Shown piece after piece: positions 7,921-16,332 of a stretch of DNA of 64,000 nt; position 1 is the stretch's first letter; each line of letters starts with the position of its first letter. The DNA is taken from contig DAOUAL010000027.1 in NCBI GenBank assembly GCA_034433515.1, positions 16,265 to 80,264 on the forward strand. The letters are read 5' to 3'. The notes under the pieces were generated by a model that had not been told where the DNA came from, searched no databases, and saw only the letters and a program-made list of their open reading frames with translations. The translations under genes and the position numbers were made by a program. This DNA comes from DAOTXS01 sp034433515 (lineage in GTDB: Bacteria; Chloroflexota; Anaerolineae; UBA4142).

Positions 7921-9654
7921 ATGCAAGCCCCCAAAATTCTTGGAACCTTTCTTTGGTTGATGCTCGCATTATTGTTTGTCTCCAGCCAGACTCGTTTGTT
8001 TGCCGCGCCAACGCCCGAAGATTTTTCTGCCAGCGAACAACTTGCGCCGCCGCAACAAGGTGGCGTGCGGGGTCCCTTGGTCGGTGAGCCGATCAAGGCA
8101 AGCGCGTTCATCGGCGATGTGCGACGCTTGCCGCAACCCAGCGCGCTAACGGAACGGCGTGAAGTACCCAGTCTGCGGCGCGCGCCCGCCGCGCCACCGC
8201 GCGCTTCCGCCCAGGCAGAATCTTTTGACTCGGTGGTGCAATCGCGTGCCGGGAGCGGGCGCGCGCCGACCCCATTACAAAACTTTGACGGCTTGACCTT
8301 TACCGGTTGGTTTCCTCCCGATCCCAATGGCGATGTAGGACCTAATCATTACATCCAAGTCGTCAATGCTTCTCAAGCGAGCATTTTCAGCAAGACTGGA
8401 ACCCTGTTGGCTAGTTTTTCTTACAACAGTCTTTTCGCTACAGCCACATTTCCATGCAATGCTCCTCTTCGGCGTGGTGATCCCATCGTGGTGTACGATT
8501 CGGTGGCAGATCGTTGGATCATTTCTGATTTTGCGTACGCGAATGAGAACGGACCCTTTTACGAATGTATGGCTGTCTCAATGACCAGCAATCCGGTGAG
8601 CGGCGGCTGGTGGCTTTATACGCTTCAAGCCGATGCCACACGATTCAACGATTATCCTAAACTCGGTGTTTGGTCAGACGGCATCTATATGACGGCGGAT
8701 ATGTTTACCGGGCGAAGCGGTCCTTTTTCTAGCGTACGTGTCTGGGCGTTCAATCGCGATGATTTGATCAACGGTGCACCCTCTGGTTTGCGCAGTGTTT
8801 ACTTTGACCTCCCCAGCAACTATATCCATCTTCTTCCCAGCAATCTGCGTGGCGCGTTGCCACCCGCTAGCCGCCCCAATTTCCTCGCGTCGGTGGAGGA
8901 GCCGAACATTTTACGGCTTTGGAAAATGCAAGTGGATTGGAACAATCTCTCCAATTCGACGCTGACGGGGCCCACCAATCTCACGGTGGCGAACTTTACG
9001 ATGCCGTGCTACCAAGCCAGCATCCTTGCGTGTGTCCCTCAATTGGGCACCAGTGAACGCGTGGATGCATTGGGCGATCGCTTGATGATGCAATTACAGT
9101 ATCGCAACCTTGGGGGGACAGAATCGTTGTGGGTGAATCACACGGTCGCCGCCGGACCAGAAGTGGGATGGCCCACTGGCGTGCGCTGGTACGAAATTCG
9201 CAATCCCCACACATCGCCATTCATTTACCAACAAGGGACCTTTCAACCGGATTCTAACTATCGGTTTATGGCGAGTCTGGCAGTGGATCAGCAAGGGAAT
9301 ATGGCACTGGGGTACAGCGTATCGGGAGTGGGAATGTATCCGGCGATTCGGTACGCGGGTCGTTCGGCAAGCGATCCACTTGGCAAACTGTGCGTGCCCG
9401 AAACATCGCTGATCGAAGGCACCGGTTCACAAGCCGGTGGATTTAATCGTTGGGGCGATTATTCTGCGATGACTGTGGATCCAACCGATGATTTGACTTT
9501 TTGGTACACCAATCAATACTATTCAATCACTGGCGGCGGTTGGAAAACGCGCATCGGCTCATTTAGAATTGGCGATCCATCGCCCGGTGCCTCAGGTCCT
9601 TACATCTATTACTTTCCGGTCGTTGCCAAATCGGTGGCGACACCTTGCTATTGA
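7921..9654 (+). CDS. Secreted protein of unknown function with YFPVV-type C-terminus
   Basis: The 577-residue protein starts with a signal peptide (MQAPKILGTFLWLMLALLFV to about residue 30). A Pro/Arg-rich stretch follows, then a large domain containing PDPNGDVGPNHYIQ, DPIVVYDSVADRW and LGYSVSG, with many aromatic residues and few Cys. I do not recognise an enzyme; it looks like an extracellular beta-rich or propeller-like surface protein. The end, YIYYFPVVAKS then ATPCY, resembles the YLP[LIV]V-K/R ends of many Chloroflexota secreted proteins, perhaps a sorting signal. The ATG at 7921 is preceded by GAAGGTGAG. A bidirectional terminator follows. Confidence 0.75.
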   Translation: MQAPKILGTFLWLMLALLFVSSQTRLFAAPTPEDFSASEQLAPPQQGGVRGPLVGEPIKASAFIGDVRRLPQPSALTERREVPSLRRAPAAPPRASAQAESFDSVVQSRAGSGRAPTPLQNFDGLTFTGWFPPDPNGDVGPNHYIQVVNASQASIFSKTGTLLASFSYNSLFATATFPCNAPLRRGDPIVVYDSVADRWIISDFAYANENGPFYECMAVSMTSNPVSGGWWLYTLQADATRFNDYPKLGVWSDGIYMTADMFTGRSGPFSSVRVWAFNRDDLINGAPSGLRSVYFDLPSNYIHLLPSNLRGALPPASRPNFLASVEEPNILRLWKMQVDWNNLSNSTLTGPTNLTVANFTMPCYQASILACVPQLGTSERVDALGDRLMMQLQYRNLGGTESLWVNHTVAAGPEVGWPTGVRWYEIRNPHTSPFIYQQGTFQPDSNYRFMASLAVDQQGNMALGYSVSGVGMYPAIRYAGRSASDPLGKLCVPETSLIEGTGSQAGGFNRWGDYSAMTVDPTDDLTFWYTNQYYSITGGGWKTRIGSFRIGDPSPGASGPYIYYFPVVAKSVATPCY

Positions 9655-9666
9655 GCGTGTCCATAC

Positions 9667-9692
9667 AAAAACCAGCCGCTTAACGGCTGGTT
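9667..9692 (+). terminator. Terminator after the secreted-protein gene
   Basis: AACCAGCCG and CGGCTGGTT pair around CTTAA. T-runs lie on both strands, so it may work in both directions. Confidence 0.7.
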
Positions 9693-9757
9693 TCTTTTGG
9701 CTGAACTGGATGCATCACGATCACTTGTGTCACCGTGCCGGTTACACCCCGACTGGT

Positions 9758-9880
9758 GCCACGTCGGATCGGGCGACTCAAGTCGCCTTCACCCTTTTCG
9801 GTTTCGAAGATCCAATGTTCTGCGTGAGCGCTTGGGCGGTGGTTTTAACTGGCTGTCAAGGGATTTTTCCTGCGGTTGAG
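9758..9880 (-). mobile_element. Possible decayed relative of the 107-bp MITE
   Basis: On the minus strand two blocks resemble the element at 63779-63887: TCCCTTGACAG then GTTAAAACCAC, and later GTCGCCCGATCCGAC. The blocks are in the same order, but the terminal repeats are not conserved. The remaining non-coding sequence of 9655-9946 shows nothing else I can name. Confidence 0.4.
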
Positions 9881-9946
9881 GCAGTCGGTGTCGTTTGAAT
9901 CATCCGATTGGTCTAGCGCACAAGTGTACGGTCGTGAATAAACCGG

Positions 9947-10258
9947 TTACAATTTTTTCCAGCCATATTTTTGCAAATCAATTTTGCCCATTCGATTGAA
10001 ACGTACACCCTCTGCTTTGAGTCGAGCGCGTTGCTCGTGATAACCAATCGTGGGACGCAGACTGATTTCGCCGCGCGCATTGACCACCCGATGCCAAGGG
10101 ACATCAGCGGGGCAAGCATGCATTGCCCAACCTACGGTGCGTGCGGCGTGCGGAGAACCTAGGGCACGGGCAATTTGTCCGTACGTGACTACCTTGCCGC
10201 GCGGAATTTTGCGAACAAGCGCATAGACGCGGAAGAAGAAACTGGCTTGGGCTTTCAT
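9947..10258 (-). CDS. Alkyltransferase-like protein (ATL), MGMT-like without the catalytic Cys
   Basis: The 103-residue protein matches the C-terminal DNA-binding half of O6-alkylguanine-DNA alkyltransferase: VRKIPRGKVVTYGQIA (helix-turn-helix), the Arg finger in AARTVGWAMHACP, and PWHRVVNARGEIS. In true alkyltransferases this motif is PCHRV; Trp replaces the acceptor Cys, which defines ATL proteins. These bind O6-alkylguanine and flag it for nucleotide excision repair. Its ATG overlaps the tsaD stop by 4 bases, so it is the last gene of the 13607-to-9947 operon. Length is normal for the family. Confidence 0.9.
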   Translation of the reverse strand: MKAQASFFFRVYALVRKIPRGKVVTYGQIARALGSPHAARTVGWAMHACPADVPWHRVVNARGEISLRPTIGYHEQRARLKAEGVRFNRMGKIDLQKYGWKKL

Positions 10259-11274
10259 TTGGACAAGGTTGTCTGCAATTTCAACGATGGAATCACATCC
10301 AAATCCCAGCCACTCTGCTCACCCCGCTCAAAATGTTGCCACGCCGCCGCCGCAATCATCGCGCCATTGTCCATACATAACTTGATGGGTGGAATGATCA
10401 CCGGAATCTCTGCGCGCTCCACCATCGTTTTGCGCAAGACCGCATTCGCCGAGACACCACCGGCGAGTACAATCTTTTTTGCCCCAAACTCGTCTGCGGC
10501 GCGCACCGTTTTTTCGACGAGCACATCTGCAATCGCCGTTTGAAAACTTGCGGCGATGTCAGCGACCGGCAAGGGCTTGCCATCGAAACTTTGAACGAGG
10601 TGCAACACCGCCGTCTTGAGTCCGCTAAACGAAAAATCGTACGTACCGCGCAACCACGCGCGCGGAAGTTTGAACGCTGCCGGATTGCCGGGTTCGGCGG
10701 CTTTTTGGATGGCTGGCCCCCCGGGATAACTCAAGCCCAGCAAACGCGCCACTTTATCGAACGCTTCGCCCGCCGCATCGTCCAGCGTACAACCGAGTCG
10801 TTGATAGTTGCCGTGATCGCGCATCAACACAAGTTCGGTATGTCCGCCGGAGACAAGTAACGCAACCAGCGGAAAAGGATCGTGGATGACGGTCTGGCGT
10901 GTCTCACCAAGCCAACACGCGTAAATGTGTCCTTCTAAATGATTGATACCAATGAGCGGCAAATCGTTGGCGAACGCCAACGCCTTGGCGGTGTTGACTC
11001 CAACCAGCAACGAACCCGCCAAGCCGGGACCATACGTAACGGCAATCGCCGCTAAATCTTTGAACGTCACGTTAGCCACTTGCATGGCTTCTTCAATCAC
11101 CGGCACAATTTTCAAAACGTGTTCACGGGAAGCGATTTCCGGGAACACGCCGCCATACGGTGCGTGGAGCGCTACCTGCGACGCCACCACATTCGATAAA
11201 AGTTTGCCGCCTTGTTCGACGACCGCGGCGGCAGTTTCATCACACGATGTTTCGATTCCTAGAATAACCGACAT
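10255..11274 (-). CDS. tsaD: tRNA N6-adenosine threonylcarbamoyltransferase
   Basis: TsaD transfers threonylcarbamoyl to A37 of ANN-decoding tRNAs. The 339-residue protein begins MSVILGIETSCDETAAAVVE and contains the metal-binding HxxEGH-type motif (NHLEGHIYACW), LLVSGGHTEL, DDAAGEAFDKVAR, FSFSGLKTAV and AGGVSANAVLR, all typical of Kae1/TsaD. Length and architecture are normal. It follows the 773-residue membrane protein by 11 bases and overlaps the ATL gene by 4 bases. No tsaB or tsaE is in the window. Confidence 0.96.
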   Translation of the reverse strand: MSVILGIETSCDETAAAVVEQGGKLLSNVVASQVALHAPYGGVFPEIASREHVLKIVPVIEEAMQVANVTFKDLAAIAVTYGPGLAGSLLVGVNTAKALAFANDLPLIGINHLEGHIYACWLGETRQTVIHDPFPLVALLVSGGHTELVLMRDHGNYQRLGCTLDDAAGEAFDKVARLLGLSYPGGPAIQKAAEPGNPAAFKLPRAWLRGTYDFSFSGLKTAVLHLVQSFDGKPLPVADIAASFQTAIADVLVEKTVRAADEFGAKKIVLAGGVSANAVLRKTMVERAEIPVIIPPIKLCMDNGAMIAAAAWQHFERGEQSGWDLDVIPSLKLQTTLSK

Positions 11275-11285
11275 CTATACTCTTT

Positions 11286-13607
11286 CTATGGCGATGCTGG
11301 AATGGTTGCCAGATACGCCTTGTTTTCGTTGATAAAATAAAATTTCTTGTCGTCCGCCGTGAATGCTTTGAGCGAGGTAAATGTTTCCGATTGTTGTGCA
11401 CTCGGCTTGAACTGGCGCGCAAAGCGACTGGCGCTCTTGTCAATTTGCACAATCCGCTGATTACCGGCATCGGCGAGGTAGAGCGCCGCTAATGTTTGTG
11501 CCGTGAACAACGCCACCGGTCTCATCAACGGAATCTCCAAATCTCGAAGGGTGATTTCATTACAGCGCGCGGCGCTACACTGCACTAACCCGCCGGTGTT
11601 ACGCAACAACCACACATCGCCATCAATCGTCATATCCACAACGTTCGAGGTGTTGGGATTGGCGCCGGGATTAAAGAACGTCGTCGCCGCCGTCCACCAG
11701 CCATCGGCATTGGGCACATACTTGAGAATTTGATTGTTCGGTGCATCGAGCAAGTACACATTGTTCGCATAACTCGCGACGAGGTTCACCCGCGACCACG
11801 CGACCGCATCGAGCGCGGCGCGAGCACTCCACGTGGCACGCTCAATATCGTACACCAAAAATGAGCCGGTGCGATCGAGCGCGACCAATCGTTTGGAATC
11901 CACGATGGCGAGATCAATCAACGGTCCCACCATACGCTCGCCCACGCGTTCGCCGGCTTTGAGAATCACACCATCGTTGGAGGCAGTCGCCGCTGGGCTA
12001 GCCCCCGCCTCGGTTACCGTGAAACGATAAATGCGCGACAAGCCGCGATCCAACACAAACACGTTCGGATAACTTGCCACGATGCGGGTGGGGTTGGCTT
12101 GCGCATCGGCAAACGTCAGGAACGATTGGGGATAGATGATGGCAATGCCATTGAGTTTATCGAGCGTATCGCGCGCGGCATAGTACACTTTGCTCACGCG
12201 CGGATCGTTGGGGCTTTTGGTGCGCGCTTGTTGCGCCGCCTCAAACGCTTGCTGCGCCGCGTTGCGCGCCGCGTTCTTGTCGGTGCCAGCAAGTTGATCG
12301 GCGCGTTCCAAAGAACTGCTGGCAATTGCAACAAGTCGCTCCACTTCAAGCGTGTTCAAGCGTTGTTGTTCCGCGCGATACATCACCCACGCACTCACAC
12401 CAACGAGGATCAGCACGATGGGCAATACAAGCGATGCCAGTTGCCACGCCGTTTGCGATCGTGAAGATGTTGGACGAGTGGTTCGTTCGGTCGGCGTGCC
12501 GGGTGCGATGGCACGCAACAAGAATACCATCACGCGCGCGATGCCGCGCAAGATGCTGGCGATCACGCGATCAATCGTTGTCCCAATCGTCGTTGTATTG
12601 AAACGGCCAAGGATACCAGCAATCCCAGCCACCGCACCCGCGACGATTTTTAGAAATGCCGCACGCCATTGCCTTTGCCGCGCACGCGCTTTTTCTTCAC
12701 GTTCGCGTTGGCGCAGCAATTCGTCTTCACCGGGTTCCGCAACGATCGAAACAGCCGGCTCAAGCGCCGGTTCAGTTTCTGGTGTGGGTTCTTCGGTCGG
12801 CGCCGGCGGAGCGATGACCGGTTCAAGCGCGGGTTCTGGAATCGGTGGGGCAGTGATCGTCGTCGGCAATTCTGTGCTGGGTGTGGTAATCTGACCCAGC
12901 ACGTGTAAAATAATCAGCGATAAATCTGCCGCGCCGGCAAGTTCTTCCAAACTTTTGCTGACCTCGTCCGGATGCCGATTGGCAAAGGTATCTACCAATT
13001 CTTCATTCGATAACAAATGCACCAGTGTTCGCGTGGCAAGCGCAACGGTATCACCGGTTTGCAAGGTGAGATGAAAGAGATCGGGCACATAGTTGCGCCG
13101 CTTGCCAAGGGGAACCGTTCCCGGCGTGATGAACTCGTCATCGTAAATGGGCCGCTCTTCCGCGTTGAACCACGGTGAGGTTTCCGGGAATCGTTGCAAG
13201 CGACCCTCGCGCACCAAACACACCACGCCCGGTCCCGCTTGTGCGATGAACAATTCATCTTCGCGCAGAACCGCGGCGGTGATGCCAGCAATGCGTCGTG
13301 CTTCGGCGGGCAAACCGGCATTCGTTTCAAAAAAGAAATCGTTAGCGGTACGGATGGCGCCAGCAAGCGCTGCCGAAATGCTGCCACGACTCGCGGCGTA
13401 CTCTCGGCGCACTGTTTCGATCATTTCGCGCGCCAAATCATCGCGACCTTCAGGATCGCCAAACACTTCGGTAACGATGTAGAGACTGCCGCGCGAAACG
13501 CCTTCGCCAAAGAGCGTGAATTCGTAAAAACGCGCGATGTTGTCGGGGGCTTCTTGCCACACCCCATCGGCAATACACAATTGAGCCACAGCCAGATCGA
13601 GTTTCAC
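11286..13607 (-). CDS. Membrane protein: PP2C-like domain, transmembrane segment, beta-propeller-like domain
   Basis: The 773-residue protein has three parts. Residues 1-230 resemble a PP2C-type phosphatase fold (ITAAVLREDELFIAQAGPGVV), but the usual metal-binding GDSR-type Asp is replaced by AGPG, so activity is doubtful. A Pro/Glu/Thr-rich linker follows (about 245-290). A basic segment precedes one clear transmembrane helix (SLVLPIVLILVGVSAWVM, about residue 395). The outer C-terminal region contains repeated blades such as DRGLSRIYRF, DAPNNQILKY and DAGNQRIVQI, like NHL repeats. I infer a cytoplasmic sensor or scaffold joined to an external propeller. It heads the operon with tsaD; the function is unknown. 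Confidence 0.7.
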   Translation of the reverse strand: MKLDLAVAQLCIADGVWQEAPDNIARFYEFTLFGEGVSRGSLYIVTEVFGDPEGRDDLAREMIETVRREYAASRGSISAALAGAIRTANDFFFETNAGLPAEARRIAGITAAVLREDELFIAQAGPGVVCLVREGRLQRFPETSPWFNAEERPIYDDEFITPGTVPLGKRRNYVPDLFHLTLQTGDTVALATRTLVHLLSNEELVDTFANRHPDEVSKSLEELAGAADLSLIILHVLGQITTPSTELPTTITAPPIPEPALEPVIAPPAPTEEPTPETEPALEPAVSIVAEPGEDELLRQREREEKARARQRQWRAAFLKIVAGAVAGIAGILGRFNTTTIGTTIDRVIASILRGIARVMVFLLRAIAPGTPTERTTRPTSSRSQTAWQLASLVLPIVLILVGVSAWVMYRAEQQRLNTLEVERLVAIASSSLERADQLAGTDKNAARNAAQQAFEAAQQARTKSPNDPRVSKVYYAARDTLDKLNGIAIIYPQSFLTFADAQANPTRIVASYPNVFVLDRGLSRIYRFTVTEAGASPAATASNDGVILKAGERVGERMVGPLIDLAIVDSKRLVALDRTGSFLVYDIERATWSARAALDAVAWSRVNLVASYANNVYLLDAPNNQILKYVPNADGWWTAATTFFNPGANPNTSNVVDMTIDGDVWLLRNTGGLVQCSAARCNEITLRDLEIPLMRPVALFTAQTLAALYLADAGNQRIVQIDKSASRFARQFKPSAQQSETFTSLKAFTADDKKFYFINENKAYLATIPASP

Positions 13608-13670
13608 ACCGATGATTATACACCGTGCGGACGAGTTTGCAAATTTGGGTTGCGCGTTTGCTCACGCCAC

Positions 13671-13712
13671 TTGACTTCTTAGGTAACGAATGATATAATC
13701 TAGTTACCTAAG
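13671..13712 (+). promoter_or_regulatory. Consensus promoter with inverted-repeat operator
   Basis: TTGACT (13671) and TATAAT (13694) are 17 bases apart. A perfect 10-base inverted repeat, CTTAGGTAAC (13678-13687) and GTTACCTAAG (13703-13712), brackets the -10 box. A dimeric repressor bound there would block transcription of the DUF6788 gene. The regulator is unknown. Confidence 0.65.
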
Positions 13713-13736
13713 CCGCGCTTGCCATAAGGTGACCCA

Positions 13737-14093
13737 ATGCCACGCCAAAAGAAATCGTCTAGTCCACTGACCCACCTCAACGAAAAACAAATCGAACAAC
13801 TCCGACAAATTGATGAACGCTTGCATCGAGTGGTGCAAGAACGCCGCGCCAGTATGCCGAAACCGGCGGTGCACGCGGAACAATCGTTTGGCTCGATTAC
13901 GTTTCGTTACGAAACGGTGCGTTGCGGCAAAGCCAATTGTACGCGTTGTCCACACGGGCCTTACTGGTACGCGTATTGGAAAGAAAACGGGCGTACGCGC
14001 TCACGCTATGTGGGACGCGTGTTGCCGGCTAAAGCGCGTGAGGTGTATGAAGCCAAACAACGCGCCAAGCTCGAACGGAAACGGAACGAATGA
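13737..14093 (+). CDS. Small DUF6788-like protein with Cys motif
   Basis: The 118-residue, highly basic protein has a helical N-terminus (LNEKQIEQLRQIDERLHRVV) and the conserved block RCGKANCTRCPHGPYWYAYW followed by RSRYVGR. This block with its three Cys matches proteins labelled DUF6788, of unknown role and often seen near mobile DNA. The start ATG lacks a strong ribosome-binding site, but AAGGTG lies a few bases upstream. It sits under a strong promoter/operator, suggesting tight control. Its stop overlaps an ATG of the next frame, but I place that gene's start further down. Confidence 0.65.
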   Translation: MPRQKKSSSPLTHLNEKQIEQLRQIDERLHRVVQERRASMPKPAVHAEQSFGSITFRYETVRCGKANCTRCPHGPYWYAYWKENGRTRSRYVGRVLPAKAREVYEAKQRAKLERKRNE

Positions 14094-14134
14094 AACGTAG
14101 CACGCAAGCAATATTTTTGCCCTTGGAGGTAACG

Positions 14135-15754
14135 ATGCATCACCGCACAGCACGTTCAGCATTGTTGATCGGCAGTTTGCTCGCACTCGCCCTTGCTCTC
14201 CTCACCGCCCCGGCGTTGTTTGCCGGTGGATTCGGTGAACGATTGAGCAACGGCACTTTTGAAGAGGGGTTTGCCTCGAATGGCGTGGCGCAAAATTGGA
14301 CCGGCTTTGATAACGGCGGCACCGCCTACTATCACTTTCAAGACGATACTTCGCCAGCGTTCAACTATGATGGCAAGCATTCCCAGTTGATTCAAATCAG
14401 CACGGTGGGGTACGCCGTCTCGGAACCAGAGCGCTACGCCGGCATTTATCAAACGATTGCCGTGGTTGCCGGGACACCCTACACCCTGACGATGCATGGT
14501 ATGTTGCGCACCCTCCCCAATGATCCTGATATGAACAACTGGGCATACGTGGTGCAATGGGGCATTGATCCGAATGGCGGCACAGATTGGGGCAAGGTAG
14601 ATTATCAAACTTTGCCGTGGCGCGACACGTACGATTGGCAACGCCCGGGTCCCCTCTCGCATTTCACCACAACGTTTGTGGCGCCATCGAACACGATCAC
14701 GCTCTTTATTCGCGTGCTGAAAAAATTTCCAACCTACGGACGCGATCTCTACGTCAACCTTGATGGCATCAGTCTAACAGGTCAGATACCGAGCAATGGG
14801 AGTCCCAAGGTTGAAGTGATTCCCCCCACCTTTGTCTATACTACAAAACCATTCCCGGTCAAGGTTACGGCATCGGACAATGTGGGGTTGAGGGAAATCA
14901 AATTGTTCGATGGTGATAAACTGGTTGACAGCGTCGCAAGCGCGGTCGGTCCGCTTTCGCGCAACATTGAATTTGCATGGACGCCCACGATTACAGGCAC
15001 GCGCACACTCAAAGTTGAAGTAACCAATGAACTAGGCACCACAACGATCATAACCAAAACGGTCAACGTGGTACCCATCGTTGAATTTGTCAAGAACGGA
15101 AATTTTGAAGGCGGCTTTACCCCGCAGGGTATCGCATTGCAATGGGGATCATTTCACAATGGCGGACGCAACGTGATGCAACAACTCTACGATGACACGT
15201 GGGCGGCGGTCGTCACAAGCGGCAAGCATTCCCAGTTGATCGAAATCAATACCACGCAACACGGCTACTATGATCCATACGCCGAAGCGGATCGGTACGC
15301 CGGCATGTGCCAGACGATCCGAGGACTGACACCCCAAGCCTCGTACTATCTCAGCGCGAACGGTGCACTCCGTGTTACGGAAGGCGATCAACATTTGGAC
15401 GATTGGTCGTGGGTCGCCCAATGGGGTTATCTAGTTGGCGAGGATGCGCAATGCAACAAATGGGAACAAGTTTCGAACTGGCAAGTGATTCCGTGGGGCA
15501 CGGTGGTCTATCGTGAGACGGCGCCCAAGATGATGCCCTTCTCCACCGTGATCTTTGCCCCCGCGGATACGATCACACTCTATTTTCGCGCGTGGAAAAA
15601 ATGGGCGGTGGGTGCACGCGAGTTTACGTTGAATTTGGATGATATTAGTCTGGCGGGCTACCAAGCCTTACCTACCCCCACCCCCACCCTTACCGCGACG
15701 GTAACCGTAACCGCAACCGTAACGCCAACCGCAACCGTTGCGCCGGGCAAGTAG
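14135..15754 (+). CDS. Secreted protein with duplicated carbohydrate-binding-like modules
   Basis: The 539-residue protein starts at the ATG at 14135, which follows GGAGG and a signal peptide (HHRTARSALLIGSLLALALA, cleavage near AGG). Two homologous modules of about 170 residues are visible: NGTFEEGF...GKHSQLIQI...ERYAGIYQTI, and NGNFEGGF...GKHSQLIEI...DRYAGMCQTI. Between them lies an Ig-like segment (KVEVIPPTFVYTTKPFPVKV to IITKTVNVVP). The C-terminus is a Thr/Pro tail (PTPTPTLTATVTVTATV). The modules resemble lectin or carbohydrate-binding jelly rolls. I infer an extracellular, possibly glycan-binding protein; no catalytic site is seen. Confidence 0.75.
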   Translation: MHHRTARSALLIGSLLALALALLTAPALFAGGFGERLSNGTFEEGFASNGVAQNWTGFDNGGTAYYHFQDDTSPAFNYDGKHSQLIQISTVGYAVSEPERYAGIYQTIAVVAGTPYTLTMHGMLRTLPNDPDMNNWAYVVQWGIDPNGGTDWGKVDYQTLPWRDTYDWQRPGPLSHFTTTFVAPSNTITLFIRVLKKFPTYGRDLYVNLDGISLTGQIPSNGSPKVEVIPPTFVYTTKPFPVKVTASDNVGLREIKLFDGDKLVDSVASAVGPLSRNIEFAWTPTITGTRTLKVEVTNELGTTTIITKTVNVVPIVEFVKNGNFEGGFTPQGIALQWGSFHNGGRNVMQQLYDDTWAAVVTSGKHSQLIEINTTQHGYYDPYAEADRYAGMCQTIRGLTPQASYYLSANGALRVTEGDQHLDDWSWVAQWGYLVGEDAQCNKWEQVSNWQVIPWGTVVYRETAPKMMPFSTVIFAPADTITLYFRAWKKWAVGAREFTLNLDDISLAGYQALPTPTPTLTATVTVTATVTPTATVAPGK

Positions 15755-15768
15755 GATCACACACAGCC

Positions 15769-15806
15769 AAGTAACGCGGCTCATTGATCGAGCCGCGTTA
15801 CTTTTC
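15769..15806 (+). terminator. Terminator after the CBM-like secreted protein
   Basis: AAGTAACGCGGCTC and GAGCCGCGTTACTT form a 14-base perfect stem, followed by TTC. Confidence 0.75.
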
Positions 15807-15920
15807 GCGCGCAAAGCCGGTCCGGTTTTTTTATCTGCGCCGTAAAGCGGCGTTCTCTGACGCGCACTTTGTTACGCGCATCGCATCGCCAAGCACAGCG
15901 AGAACGCAAAATATTTCTAG

Positions 15921-16024
15921 TAGTGCACCAACATGAAAGTGCGTAGTGGAAACTTGATCCTTGGCCGTCTCGGTAACCATTTTTCCATCGGTCTGGTATG
16001 CAACTATTTCATGTTGTTGCACTA
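15921..16024 (-). mobile_element. 104-bp MITE, copy C (most diverged)
   Basis: The terminal repeats match the other copies, and CTAG lies at both outer edges. The core differs at about 16 positions, around nine of them third positions of the one frame that stays open in all copies. It lies between fragments of another repeat family (15892-15910 and 16049-16075). The stretch 15755-16092 otherwise holds only the terminator. Confidence 0.85.
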
Positions 16025-16048
16025 GTTCACTGAGGTTTCTATGATTTG

Positions 16049-16075
16049 CTCTGCGTTCTCCGTGTGCTCTGTGGT
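16049..16075 (+). repeat. CTCTGCG...CTCTGTGGT dispersed repeat
   Basis: The block starting CTCTGCGTTCTCC and ending GTGCTCTGTGGT resembles the inner arms of the nested repeat at 45918-45969. A partial complement (AGCACAGCGAGAACGCA) is at 15892-15910, so MITE copy C appears to have landed inside it. Confidence 0.5.
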
Positions 16076-16092
16076 AAAATCGCGTGAGCGAA

Positions 16093-16332
16093 TTAATTCA
16101 CACTGATCGGCACGAGCCACCACGTGTTATCGTGAATATTTTGATACAAATCGAACACGCCTTCACGACAACGCACCCGGAAACATAACTGCGGTGCACG
16201 CCGCGTCGCGTTCCAACATCGCTCTACGGCATCTACGCTGTAATATTTGCCACGCCAGCGAAACGATTTGGGGAAATAGCCAAACCGCTTTTCGCGCACC
16301 TCAACCGGCGATGGATGTTGCCACCGTGCCAT
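16093..16332 (-). CDS. DUF6504-like small protein
   Basis: The 79-residue protein reads PKSFRWRGKYYSVDAVERCW, then CFRVRCREGVFDLYQ and WWLVPI. The F-x-WRG-x-x-Y start and the R-x-R-x-GVF-LY block match proteins called DUF6504, often encoded beside DNA polymerase or repair genes. Its ATG overlaps the stop of the upstream membrane protein by one base (TAATG), so it is the last gene of the FtsK-like operon with the LexA-like promoter. A longer open frame upstream is the shadow of the neighbour. Function unknown. Confidence 0.6.
   Translation of the reverse strand: MARWQHPSPVEVREKRFGYFPKSFRWRGKYYSVDAVERCWNATRRAPQLCFRVRCREGVFDLYQNIHDNTWWLVPISVN

Noticed and set aside
9569..9898. 109-residue ORF after the secreted protein
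   Set aside because: It overlaps the end of the secreted-protein gene in another frame, crosses the terminator, and covers a decayed repeat.
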